From contig NZ_PISP01000002.1 of NCBI RefSeq assembly GCF_002834295.1, positions 186,001-250,000 on the forward strand: DNA of 64,000 nucleotides, written 5' to 3'. The position numbers and the translations under genes were made by a program. This DNA is from Rhodohalobacter barkolensis (GTDB lineage Bacteria > Bacteroidota > Rhodothermia > Balneolales > Balneolaceae). Positions 17,707 to 27,015 of the stretch are shown one piece after another. The notes under the pieces were generated by a model. It was not told the origin of the DNA and did not search any database. It was given only the letters and a program-made list of their open reading frames with translations. Numbering within the stretch: position 1 is the stretch's first letter; each line of letters begins with the position of its first letter.

Positions 17707-19221
17707 TTAATTTTTCCAGAACCACGGAGTGAAAATGACAAGAACGGTAAAGAGTTCTAATCGTCCGATCATCATCAACATTAACAGAACCCATTTCCCG
17801 ATGTAGGGAACTCCGGCATATTCATCCGTCGGGCCAAACTCTCCCCAGGCAGGTCCTATATTCCCAAGGCTGGCAATACTTGCTCCCATGGAAGACATGA
17901 AGTCGTAGCCCATTAAACTCATGATAAGGGCGCCAATTCCAAATATGATGAAGTAGACAACGAAGAATCCCAGAATATTTTTGAGTATAGATGACTCTAT
18001 AATTCGATTTCCCAGCCGGACCGGAAGTACTGCTTGAGGATGGATGATCTGACGAAACTCGCGGACAACATTTTTTAAAATAATTAGAATGCGAATCATT
18101 TTGATACCACCACCGGTTGAACCGGCTGTACCGCCGCTAAAAAAGAGAAGGAACAGTAGAAAAGATGCAAAAGGCATCCAGAGTGCATAGTCGTCAGTCC
18201 CAAATCCAGTTGTTGTAATAATAGAAACGACCTGAAAGGAACCGTAGCGTAGGGCATCTCCAAACTCATAGTTATCGATCAGCCAGAGACCGCCGGAAAC
18301 CAATACAGTAAAAAGGACAGTAAGCAGGGAGAAAAACCGAATTTCCCTGTTTTCGAAGAAGCTTTTGGTATCGCCGCTCAGTAATCTGAAATGCATCGCA
18401 AAGTTGATACCGGCCAGGAACATAAAAACAGTAATGACTACATCGATATAGACGGAGTCAAATCCCGCCACCGAACCGTTTTTAGTTGAGAATCCACCGG
18501 TTGCAAGAGTTGAAAAGGCGTGGTTGATCGCCTCAAACCAGTCCATGGACGGATGAACCCAAAGCAGGAGAAATTGGACACCGGTCATACCCACATAGAC
18601 AGACCATAGTAAAAATGCAGTTTCCTGAATTCTTGGGGTTAACTTATCGGAAGTGGAACCGGAATATTCTGCTTTGTAAAGCTGCATCCCGCCAATTCCC
18701 AAAAGTGGCAGCAGAGCAAGTGTGAGTACAATAATTCCCATTCCCCCCAGCCAGTGAGAGAGCGACCGCCAGAAAAGCAGACTTTTGTCGATATCCTCAA
18801 TCGCAGGATTTTGAATTCCGTCGCTGGTTACTCCGCCCAAAATAGTTGCTCCGGTGGTGCTAAGCCCACTCATCGTTTCAAAAACGGCGTCTGTATAGCT
18901 ATGCAGCGTTCCGGAAAGTGTAAAAGGAAAAGCACCGATTAAAGAGCCCAAGAGCCAGGTTAGGGAAACGATGAGAAATGCTTCCCTCATGCGAAGCTCA
19001 TACTGCGGTTTGAAAATATAAAAAAGAGAAGCCCCTAAAATCATTGCGGGAACCGCCGTAAATAAAAAAGCCTGCCAGGAGGACTCGTTATAGATTAAAG
19101 CTACTCCCAATGGAGCAAGCAGTGAGAGGCCTAAAAAGAAAGTCAGCCCTCCAAGAATCCCGATAACAATTTTGAAATCAATTCGGGGTCGGTTTGTGCC
19201 TTGCTCAAGCAGATCAATCAT
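17707..19221 (-). CDS. trkH: Trk potassium uptake, membrane subunit TrkH
   Basis: K+ translocating subunit of a Trk/Ktr system, 504 residues with about ten membrane segments. Pore-loop signatures: FETMSGLSTTGATIL, INHAFSTLATGGFSTKNG, ITTTGFGTDDYALW, and MGASIASLGNIGPAWG. The TrkH/KtrB GGTAGSTGGGIKMIR is also present. The start overlaps the trkA stop by 8 bases, so translation is coupled with its regulatory partner. Confidence 0.97.
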   Translation of the reverse strand: MIDLLEQGTNRPRIDFKIVIGILGGLTFFLGLSLLAPLGVALIYNESSWQAFLFTAVPAMILGASLFYIFKPQYELRMREAFLIVSLTWLLGSLIGAFPFTLSGTLHSYTDAVFETMSGLSTTGATILGGVTSDGIQNPAIEDIDKSLLFWRSLSHWLGGMGIIVLTLALLPLLGIGGMQLYKAEYSGSTSDKLTPRIQETAFLLWSVYVGMTGVQFLLLWVHPSMDWFEAINHAFSTLATGGFSTKNGSVAGFDSVYIDVVITVFMFLAGINFAMHFRLLSGDTKSFFENREIRFFSLLTVLFTVLVSGGLWLIDNYEFGDALRYGSFQVVSIITTTGFGTDDYALWMPFASFLLFLLFFSGGTAGSTGGGIKMIRILIILKNVVREFRQIIHPQAVLPVRLGNRIIESSILKNILGFFVVYFIIFGIGALIMSLMGYDFMSSMGASIASLGNIGPAWGEFGPTDEYAGVPYIGKWVLLMLMMIGRLELFTVLVIFTPWFWKN

Positions 19222-20566
19222 TGAATAACTCTTCTACCTTTTGAATAACATGTGGCTGAACAAAGATAATAACCCGGTCTCCTTTCCTTATAACGGAGTC
19301 GCCGGTTGCCACTTCTACATCTCCGTCATTTATAATTGCCCCAATGATCATTCCGTGTGGAAAATGAACGGATTTAATAGTTTTATCGAGTATACTGCAA
19401 TTTTTGCCGGCAATAACTTCGATTATTTCAGCATCTATACCATGAAGTGCTTTTACCATGAGTATGGTACCTTGACGAATATTCCTGTGTATTTCGTCTG
19501 TAGCAGAGGCTTTCACATTCACAATGGAGTCGATGCCAATTGTTTGGCTAAGCGGTACATACTGAGATTTAGAAACGAGAGCAACAGTTTTCTTAACCTC
19601 TAAATGTTTTGCCATTAATGCAGAGATGATATTGGACTCTTCATCATCCGTAACAGAGATAAATGCGTCCATCTCCTGAATTCCCTCTACGGCAAGCAGG
19701 TTAGGATCTGTTGCATTTCCATGCAGTACCAAAATATTGCGAAGTTCATTAGCTGTTTCAGTAGCAGCTTCTTTATCCGGTTCTATGAGTTTAATATCCC
19801 ATTTTTGATCATCAGCGCTAAGCTTACGGGCCAGAATTCGCCCCACTTCATTCCCCCCCGCAATCATAATCCGGCGAATCTTCTCATTCGTATGACCGGT
19901 AGCCTTGGCCAAAATTTCAATTCCTTCCGTTTTTGTTAAAACAAAAATATGGTCGAGGGCCATGATTCGATTCTTGCCGGTAGGTAATATCGTTGTTCCC
20001 CTTCTTGAGATGGCAACGATACGATATGCGCTACCTCTATATTCCAGTGCAAGTTCGCGGAGTGTGCGGTTAATTACCGGCGCGCCTTTTTCAACCCTGA
20101 TACCTACAAGCTGCATTCTTCCTTCAGCCAAAGGCACAATGTCACTTGCCGAAGCTCTTTTGATGAGCTGATGAATCTCAGTGGCCGCACTCTCTTCCGG
20201 GTGAATGAGAACATCAATTCCGAGTTCAGAAGGAGTTATCGGAGCATCTTTTTGGGAAAGTTCGTCATTTCGCACACGGGCAATGGCGGTTTTTACTCCA
20301 AGCCGCTTAGCCATCATGCAGGCAATGATATTTACTTCATCCACACTGGTACAGGCCACCATCATATCTGCTTCTTTGGCACCGGCTTGTACGAGTGCAT
20401 TGGGCGAGGTTGCGTTGCCTTCTACAGTAAGAACATCGAGGTTATCAATGACTCTCTGCAGGCATTGTTGTCTTTCGTCCATGACTGTTACATCATGTCT
20501 TTCTTCGGAGAGCACTTTGCTCAGCTCAAAGCCAACTTCACCGGCACCTGCTATAAGTATTTTCAA
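19214..20566 (-). CDS. trkA: Trk potassium uptake, NAD-binding regulator TrkA
   Basis: Cytoplasmic RCK protein that gates TrkH in response to nucleotides. It has 450 residues: TrkA-N (MKILIAGAGEVGFELSKVL), TrkA-C, a second TrkA-N (RRIMIAGGNEVGRILARKL, about 231) and a second TrkA-C to 450. That matches the full-length duplicated form. It is the first gene of the trkA-trkH pair. A possible -7 element TAAGTTTG lies on the minus strand at 20608-20601, without a convincing -33 TTG. Confidence 0.97.
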   Translation of the reverse strand: MKILIAGAGEVGFELSKVLSEERHDVTVMDERQQCLQRVIDNLDVLTVEGNATSPNALVQAGAKEADMMVACTSVDEVNIIACMMAKRLGVKTAIARVRNDELSQKDAPITPSELGIDVLIHPEESAATEIHQLIKRASASDIVPLAEGRMQLVGIRVEKGAPVINRTLRELALEYRGSAYRIVAISRRGTTILPTGKNRIMALDHIFVLTKTEGIEILAKATGHTNEKIRRIMIAGGNEVGRILARKLSADDQKWDIKLIEPDKEAATETANELRNILVLHGNATDPNLLAVEGIQEMDAFISVTDDEESNIISALMAKHLEVKKTVALVSKSQYVPLSQTIGIDSIVNVKASATDEIHRNIRQGTILMVKALHGIDAEIIEVIAGKNCSILDKTIKSVHFPHGMIIGAIINDGDVEVATGDSVIRKGDRVIIFVQPHVIQKVEELFND

Positions 20567-20697
20567 AATGATAAATTCATTATTTGTACTTCAAACTTCC
20601 CAAACTTATGATTTTTTTCTGTAAAAGCAGAGTCTGTGCAATAAGTTAAATTGGAAATAAACCGGTTGATAAAGTTGCAATCCATGTCTTTGAAAGC

Positions 20698-21135
20698 TTA
20701 TGAGAAAAGTTGCAGTATCTCCATACATCTCTTTTCCAGAACTCCGCCTTGAATGGTTACATTGTGGAAGCTTTTTTTATTGATATCCCTGCTTCGTATA
20801 TCAATCTGGGGCATTTTTTCTGATATTGAGGGGATGTCGCAACCATAGTATATAACATCTATTTTGGCCCATATTGCAGCGCTCATACACATCGGGCAGG
20901 GTTCGCAAGTAGTGTAAAGAGTAAAGCCCGAAAGATCTGTTTTTTTGAGTTGACTGCATAGCTTCCGGATAACCAGCAGTTCTGCATGAGCGGTGGGATC
21001 GTGAAGTTCTCGGGTTTGATTGGCAGCTGTGGCAAAAATTTCATCCCCCATAGCTAATACGGCTCCAAATGGGGTTTGGTTTTTTTCAGCAATTTCAATT
21101 GCCGTATTCATTATTCGGGTATCAGGGGTGATCAT
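20698..21135 (-). CDS. Nucleoside deaminase, guanine-deaminase-like
   Basis: Zinc-dependent CDA-fold deaminase of 145 residues. Active site: PTAHAELLVIRK (Zn His and catalytic Glu) and TTCEPCPMCMSAAIWAKI (two Zn Cys). The HDPTAHAE form and WAKIDVIYYGC are closer to GuaD-like guanine deaminases than to TadA, which usually lacks the DPT. The C-terminal tail is divergent, so guanine, cytosine or another base is possible. It follows the DPP-IV gene by 24 bases on the same strand and may be cotranscribed. Confidence 0.8.
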   Translation of the reverse strand: MITPDTRIMNTAIEIAEKNQTPFGAVLAMGDEIFATAANQTRELHDPTAHAELLVIRKLCSQLKKTDLSGFTLYTTCEPCPMCMSAAIWAKIDVIYYGCDIPSISEKMPQIDIRSRDINKKSFHNVTIQGGVLEKRCMEILQLFS

Positions 21136-21159
21136 ATGATTTTCTGTTAAAAATATTTC

Positions 21160-23403
21160 TTACTTGAGGTGTTTTTCCAGGTAATCTGTGTAGACCTGGA
21201 AAAGAAGCAGGTAACTTTGCTCATTGTAATGTACCCCGTGTTTACCCTTTGGGTAGATCCTTAAATCGACATCTTTGCCGGCTTCGGCAAAAGCTGAAAG
21301 CATCTGCATGGTATTTTGAATATGAACATTATCATCCATGGAGGAGTGGGTGACCAACATTTTTGCTCTCAGTTTATGGGCGTGATACATAATAGAACTG
21401 TTGTTGTAGTTTTCGTCATTTTCATCCGGTAAACCCATATACCGTTCGGTGTAGATCGAGTCATAAAGTCGCCAGTCGGTAACCGGAGCTCCCACCAGGC
21501 TCAATTTGAAAATATTTGGATATAGAACAGCTGAAATGGCGGACATAAAACCGCCATAGCTGTGCCCACGTATGGCAATTCGGTTTTCATCTATCCAACT
21601 GCGTTGAGCAAGGTATGTGGCAGTAGCAGCATAATCCTGAGCTTCCAGAATCCCCAGTCTTTTATATACAGACTCTTTAAAATCCCGGCCGTAACCACTG
21701 CTGCCACGGTTGTTTATGTTGGCAATTACATAACCTTGCTGTGCCAGATACTGCACCCATGTTGATGACTCAAATTCATTGAATACTCCCTGATAGCCAG
21801 GCCCACCGTAGATCATCAATACCAATGGATAGGTTTTGTCGGGATCAAAATTGTTTGGGCGAATCAGGTATCCGTCCAGCTCCACGCCTTGTTCTGTTGT
21901 AAACGAAAAGAGTTCCCTGGGTTGATACGCATATCGATTGAGGTAAGTCTTTACCAATGAGTTGTCTGCAATAGTTTCAATTAAATCCCCACCTTTTTGA
22001 GTGGTTCTGAGCTCGATCAGGTGTGGAGTTTGCGTATTGGACCACTTATCGAAATAGTACTTTCCATTGGGGCTCATATTAAACTCATGTCGACCGGGTT
22101 TGTCTGAGTATTGAATTTTTGCAGTTCCGTTAAATCGAATGGAATAGAGATGCCTTTCTAATGGACTCTCTTCTGTCGATTCAAAATAGATTTTTTCTGT
22201 TTCCGGGTTTATTGCAACTATTTGAGTGACTTCCCAGTCTCCGGTTGTGACTCTGTTCACCAGGTTTCCATCATAATTATACCGGTAGATATGGTTGAAT
22301 CCATCTCTGTCAGACATCCAGAAAAATTCCTCGCGGTCAGTGGGGAAATAGAGGTAATCATCTGCTCCTGAAAAGGAACTAAAGATGTCGATCCATCCGT
22401 CATCTGATTTTTCCTCCATAACGAGTCGTTCATCTTGAGTGTCAACATTATAAAAATAGAGCTGCATGTGATTCTGCTCTCTATTCATCCATACCACGGC
22501 CAACTCCCCGGGGTTAGCGGTCCAGTAAATTCGGGGAATAAGGCCATTTTCTCCATCCACGTCGATCCAGTGATTTTCACCGGTTTCAATGTCCAGGACG
22601 CCTATTCTCACTTTCGGATTATTACCATCCGGTTTTGGATAGGGAATTGTTCGGTACTCCGGATAGACTCCTTCGTAGTCGGTTGATAGGAGTGTTTCTA
22701 CATCACGCTCATCGGTCTGCCAATAAGCGACATATCGGCTGTTGCGACTCCATTTCCATGCCTCAGTGATACCAAATTCCTCTTCGTAAACCCAGCTTAA
22801 TCGGCCGTTGTAGAAATGATCCTTTGCGGAGGTTGTAAGTTGTTTCTCGGATCCTGTTTTGAGGTCGTATATAAATATCTCCCCGTTTTTGTGATACCCA
22901 ACTTTCTTTCCATCAGGTGAATATTTTGCCGAGACAGCCGAATATACGATATGTGTGAGCTCTTCAGAGTTTATATCGTAATGGTAATAATCAAACGTAC
23001 CGGAGTATCGATAGGCAGGAGAAAAATTGGTTTGAAAGAGGATGCTCGATCCGTCATTAGACCATTGATAATCATCAAAGTGAAAAGGGACGTCCGTGCC
23101 GGGGAAGGTGTGCTGAGCCGGGTGGAAAAGAAGATAATCCTCTTCATTTGTGATATCGTGAATTCTGATCTCTGGTGAAAAATGCTGCAGATCTTTCTCT
23201 GTATAAGAGTATTGATCTCCACTGTGGCTCCACTGCACATCTTGTGGCCCTTGATCCCCGGCAAGCTGACCGCTTGAAAAAAGGGCGTGCTGAAGACTTT
23301 GGTACGTACCCTTTTCCTGGGCATTCGTTTGCTGAAAGCTGACTAAAAGCCAAAAAAAGGTAATTAACAGAATCTCAGAGCCTGAATTTCTCAACACCAT
23401 CAT
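21160..23403 (-). CDS. S9B dipeptidyl peptidase IV family protease
   Basis: Exported prolyl dipeptidyl aminopeptidase, 747 residues. It has a signal peptide (residues 1-28, ending in TNAQ), then an eight-bladed beta-propeller (about 50-480) with the substrate-anchoring VYEEEFGI (double Glu), then an alpha/beta hydrolase. The catalytic Ser is in RGHSYGGFMS, Asp in THSSMDDNVH and His in KGKHGV, and YGGPGYQ marks the oxyanion region. It probably cleaves Xaa-Pro dipeptides from exogenous peptides in the periplasm. It is first in a likely unit with the deaminase. Confidence 0.93.
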   Translation of the reverse strand: MMVLRNSGSEILLITFFWLLVSFQQTNAQEKGTYQSLQHALFSSGQLAGDQGPQDVQWSHSGDQYSYTEKDLQHFSPEIRIHDITNEEDYLLFHPAQHTFPGTDVPFHFDDYQWSNDGSSILFQTNFSPAYRYSGTFDYYHYDINSEELTHIVYSAVSAKYSPDGKKVGYHKNGEIFIYDLKTGSEKQLTTSAKDHFYNGRLSWVYEEEFGITEAWKWSRNSRYVAYWQTDERDVETLLSTDYEGVYPEYRTIPYPKPDGNNPKVRIGVLDIETGENHWIDVDGENGLIPRIYWTANPGELAVVWMNREQNHMQLYFYNVDTQDERLVMEEKSDDGWIDIFSSFSGADDYLYFPTDREEFFWMSDRDGFNHIYRYNYDGNLVNRVTTGDWEVTQIVAINPETEKIYFESTEESPLERHLYSIRFNGTAKIQYSDKPGRHEFNMSPNGKYYFDKWSNTQTPHLIELRTTQKGGDLIETIADNSLVKTYLNRYAYQPRELFSFTTEQGVELDGYLIRPNNFDPDKTYPLVLMIYGGPGYQGVFNEFESSTWVQYLAQQGYVIANINNRGSSGYGRDFKESVYKRLGILEAQDYAATATYLAQRSWIDENRIAIRGHSYGGFMSAISAVLYPNIFKLSLVGAPVTDWRLYDSIYTERYMGLPDENDENYNNSSIMYHAHKLRAKMLVTHSSMDDNVHIQNTMQMLSAFAEAGKDVDLRIYPKGKHGVHYNEQSYLLLFQVYTDYLEKHLK

Positions 23404-23673
23404 TACTCTATGTAATTTATTTCGGGGTCGAATCGTCTTTAATCGTACGTACCTTGCAAATAATCTTTATGGACTAAGAAAGTAAATAATCTACTGATAA
23501 GGAAAACTTTTAAACGGATTGATATACTGGAAGTAGTAACATATCACATTAAAGCTTTAATAGTATTATGCCTAAATAAAACAGAAAACAGCTCAAAATT
23601 AGCTTTAAGAAAATGTTTTGCTCAGACAAAAAATGATTTCCGCGAAGCAAAATTTCCGGATGAATAATCCGGT
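23404..23673. other. Intergenic region before the DPP-IV gene
   Basis: 270 AT-rich bases without an open frame worth calling. A 6-bp hairpin CCGGAT/ATCCGG (23656-23672) lies directly after the metal-ATPase stop and could be a weak terminator, but has only a short T-run. No exact TAnnTTTG promoter was found for the downstream gene. Confidence 0.5.
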
Positions 23674-25617
23674 TTAAGTTTCATCCGGTAACATATCTCC
23701 CCGTTTTAACAGGCGAAGTCCATTCAGTACAACTAGCAGTGTACTTCCCTCATGCCCGATGACTCCAAGCGTGAGTGGCAGGTCGATTAAAAACACACCA
23801 AACAATAGCATTACGATGACGGCAAGACTAAAGATGATATTCTGCCACACTACTTTTTTGGCTTTTCTGGAGAGTAACAGCAAATAGGGCAGTTTGCTGA
23901 GATCATCACCCATCAATACAATATCGGCAGTTTCGAGGGCAACATCGGTACCGGCTGCACCCATGGCAATACCTAAATGGCTGGTGGCCAGGGCAGGTGC
24001 ATCATTTACTCCATCACCAATCATGGCAACTGTCCCGGATTTTTTTAACTGCTCAATGACTTCCACCTTTTGTTCCGGGAGCAGATCGGCGTGAACTTCG
24101 TCAATACCAAGTTCTTTAGCGATCGCTTCGGCAACTCCGCGATTGTCGCCGGTAAGCATTGCTATTTTCTTAATTCCCGTCTTTTTAAGTTGTTCCAAAG
24201 TTTTTTTTGAATCAGGCCGGATCTGATCGGCGAGCGAAATTAATCCTGCAGGATGATGATCTATGGCTACAAAAACAACGGTTTTCCCCTCTTTTCGCAA
24301 TTCTGCAGCTTTATCCCGGATCTCTTTGTCCCATTGTTCGAGCTGAGACTCAAACATTTTAAGATTACCTACAGACACGGTTTTGTTATCCCATTTTGCC
24401 TCAACGCCTTGACCGGGTGTAGCCTGCATATCATCCACACTGTAGGGTTTTACATCAAGATCATTCGCTTTGTTTACAATGGCTTCAGCAAGGTGGTGCT
24501 CGGAGTGCATTTCTGATCCGGCTGCAAGTGCCAAAAGATTATTGACAGACTCTCCCTCAGTTTCGAATGATTTGGAGTCTGAATTGTAGGATATCACATC
24601 CACCACAGCGGGTTTCCCCTGAGTAAGGGTTCCTGTTTTGTCGAAAGCGATGGTATCAATTTCTACAGTTTGTTCTACGTGAACACCACCCTTAAAGAGA
24701 ATACCGCTCTTGGCACCGTTGGCAATTGCGGATATAATGGAAGCCGGGGTACTGATAATCAGTGCACAGGGTGAGGCCACAACCAGAACGGTCATTGCCC
24801 GGTAGAAAGTGGGATCAAAATCCTGACCAAACATTAGCCAGGGAATGAGAATGAGCAGAATAACGGCTGAAATCACCGTGATAGCGTAGCGGGGTTCAAA
24901 TTTTTCCAGAAAACGCTGCGTTTTTGCCTTGTTCTTCTGTGCGCTCTCCACCAGGTCAATAATTTTTGAAACGGTGGTATCTTTTGCCGGCTTGGTGACT
25001 TCCAGCTCAATAACACCATTTTCATTTAAAGTAGCTGCAAAGACGGAATCTCCAACTTCTTTTGCAACCGGAATACTCTCGCCTGTGATGGCAGCTTGAT
25101 CGACGGTAGTCTGACCTTTAACAACTTTTCCATCAATCGGGATATGCTCGCCCGGTTTGACGATAACAATGTCACCCACTTTCAATTCCTCTATGGGAAT
25201 GAGTTTTTCCGATCCATCTTCACTTCTTCGAAGGCCCTGCGAAGGACGAAGTTCAAGGAGTGAGTGAATGGCGTTCCGGCTTTTCCCAAGAGCGTAAGTT
25301 TCAAGGGCGCCACTGAGGGAGAAGAGGAAAAGAAGTGTAGCGCCTTCAATCCATTCACCAAGAATTGCAGCTCCCAACGCAGCGGCAATCATTAAAAAAT
25401 CGATGTTGAGCTCAAATCTTCGAAGACTTTCAAAAGTTTCTATCAAACCCTGATAGCCCCCGGAAGCATAGGATAAAAGATAGAAATAGATAGCAATGTT
25501 TCCCGGAAGCAGAGCTGTATGCTCAGAAAGTATGCCTAAAATGAGTGTGACAGCGCAGATAACTGTAAGCCAAATTTCTCTTGAACCATTGGAATGTGAG
25601 TGAGCCATCTGTTGCAA
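23674..25617 (-). CDS. Heavy-metal translocating P-type ATPase, P1B-4-like
   Basis: Inner-membrane metal exporter of 647 residues. The membrane metal site is SPC (282-284), not CPC, and the last helices carry HEGST (622-626). SPC with HEGGT-type TM8 is the hallmark of the P1B-4 subgroup (CoaT/CtpD; Co, Zn, Cd, Fe). There is no N-terminal HMA domain; the N-terminus has only an AHSHSNGS His pair. Other motifs: TGES (about 178), DKTGTLTQG with phosphorylated Asp326, TGDN and MIGDGVNDAPAL. It is divergent from a pair of porin genes. No metalloregulator gene is adjacent. Confidence 0.93.
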   Translation of the reverse strand: MQQMAHSHSNGSREIWLTVICAVTLILGILSEHTALLPGNIAIYFYLLSYASGGYQGLIETFESLRRFELNIDFLMIAAALGAAILGEWIEGATLLFLFSLSGALETYALGKSRNAIHSLLELRPSQGLRRSEDGSEKLIPIEELKVGDIVIVKPGEHIPIDGKVVKGQTTVDQAAITGESIPVAKEVGDSVFAATLNENGVIELEVTKPAKDTTVSKIIDLVESAQKNKAKTQRFLEKFEPRYAITVISAVILLILIPWLMFGQDFDPTFYRAMTVLVVASPCALIISTPASIISAIANGAKSGILFKGGVHVEQTVEIDTIAFDKTGTLTQGKPAVVDVISYNSDSKSFETEGESVNNLLALAAGSEMHSEHHLAEAIVNKANDLDVKPYSVDDMQATPGQGVEAKWDNKTVSVGNLKMFESQLEQWDKEIRDKAAELRKEGKTVVFVAIDHHPAGLISLADQIRPDSKKTLEQLKKTGIKKIAMLTGDNRGVAEAIAKELGIDEVHADLLPEQKVEVIEQLKKSGTVAMIGDGVNDAPALATSHLGIAMGAAGTDVALETADIVLMGDDLSKLPYLLLLSRKAKKVVWQNIIFSLAVIVMLLFGVFLIDLPLTLGVIGHEGSTLLVVLNGLRLLKRGDMLPDET

Positions 25618-25864
25618 TGATTTAACTATAAAAAACTACATTTCTGATAAAAATACAGAGTAGTTGTGAATGCAATGTAAGTTTCAAAAATCTATTTAAG
25701 AAATGATAAGTAGTAGAATGCTTCTTATTTTTAAGGAGAGTAAAAAAACAGACGATAACTAATATTAGCCCAAACAACTCCTGGTTTATAACAGGATTCA
25801 TCTTATTTGATATGTCGCTAACAATCGCTTGGGGCAATAAAAATATTCATCATAAAAACAGGTA

Positions 25865-26866
25865 ATGAAAAAAATAGTAACGCTCGTTCTATGTGTTCTT
25901 TTTTCCAGTTCAATATTAATGGCGCAAGATGAAAACACATCTCTGACTGACAAGTACGAAGATCGTTTTAAAACAGAAGAGTTCAACGTAATTATGCTAC
26001 TGCAGTCTACTGCAGATTTCTCATTCAAGGATGATGATTTTAATGGCGGTCGAGAATTTGGGATCGGGGTGCCACTGCTGGATTTTAAGGGATCTCTGCA
26101 AAATAATTTCATGTACCGGCTACAGTTACAGCTTACCCGGACACCATCTGTAATAGATGCATTTGTCGGTTATCGATTTTCAGAAAAATTCCGGTTGATT
26201 GCCGGTGAAAGGAAGCCATTTATGGTCTTGGAGCTGGATCCGAGTCCTGCCAAAACAGATATGATCAATCGCGCCAGGCTGGTTGGGGCTATGGTCAATG
26301 CAAGAGAGACAGGCTTGACTTTTCTTGGTGATTTTGACGGCTTTTACTATCGTGCGGGAATTTATAACGGTACCGGTTATAGCCGGGCCAACGATAATAG
26401 ATTTCTCTATACGGGTAGAATCGGTTATAAAACCGATGATTTTAATTTTGGTTTGAACGCTTCACTGAACAGGACCCGGGAAGAATTTGTTGGAAACACA
26501 GGTTTAGAGTCGGCTGGCGACAGGTCTATTTATGGCGCCTATATCAAATATGATGGTGAGACCTTTTTTGGAACTACCGAATTTCTGGAAAGCCAATTCG
26601 ACTTGAACAATACAGCTTTGGAAGAAAAAATCACCGGGTTTTATGGAACGGTTGGATATCATGCCACTGAGGAAAATGACTTTTTGATCCGGTGGGATCA
26701 CCTCTCGTTTGATGTTTCGGGAATTGAGGATTCAGATCGGATTCTGTTGGGCTGGACTCGCCAAATTACTGAATTGGTGAGTATTCAACTAAACGGACTC
26801 TATCAGGTAAATGAGGTTTCTGATAACCAATTAGGAGTTTCGGGTAACTTCCAATTCTACTACTAA
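25865..26866 (+). CDS. Porin O/P-type outer-membrane protein, copy 1
   Basis: Outer-membrane barrel of 333 residues, signal peptide MKKIVTLVLCVLFSSSILMAQ, and a final aromatic residue (NFQFYY). The pattern FNGGREFGIGVPLLDFKG, FRLIAGERKPFMVLELDPSP, INRARLVGAMVNARETGL and FYYRAGIYNGTG matches the phosphate-selective porin O/P family. The transported anion cannot be named from this. The neighbour at 27016 is a clear paralogue along the whole length. The upstream 247 bases are shared with the divergent metal ATPase. Confidence 0.85.
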   Translation: MKKIVTLVLCVLFSSSILMAQDENTSLTDKYEDRFKTEEFNVIMLLQSTADFSFKDDDFNGGREFGIGVPLLDFKGSLQNNFMYRLQLQLTRTPSVIDAFVGYRFSEKFRLIAGERKPFMVLELDPSPAKTDMINRARLVGAMVNARETGLTFLGDFDGFYYRAGIYNGTGYSRANDNRFLYTGRIGYKTDDFNFGLNASLNRTREEFVGNTGLESAGDRSIYGAYIKYDGETFFGTTEFLESQFDLNNTALEEKITGFYGTVGYHATEENDFLIRWDHLSFDVSGIEDSDRILLGWTRQITELVSIQLNGLYQVNEVSDNQLGVSGNFQFYY

Positions 26867-27015
26867 AGAATATTCCGATAATTTTTGACAGGAACAGACA
26901 ACACAGCTCAATATATACAAAACTGCAATGTGGCTGAAATATCTAAGACTTAAGTGGTTTGAGCAGACAGCCGATAAGATGTGTTATTACAGATAATTTA
27001 AATAGAAACGATCCA

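Noticed and set aside
26959-27015. Longer start for porin copy 2
   Set aside because: It places polar residues before a clear signal peptide; ATG 27016 is better.
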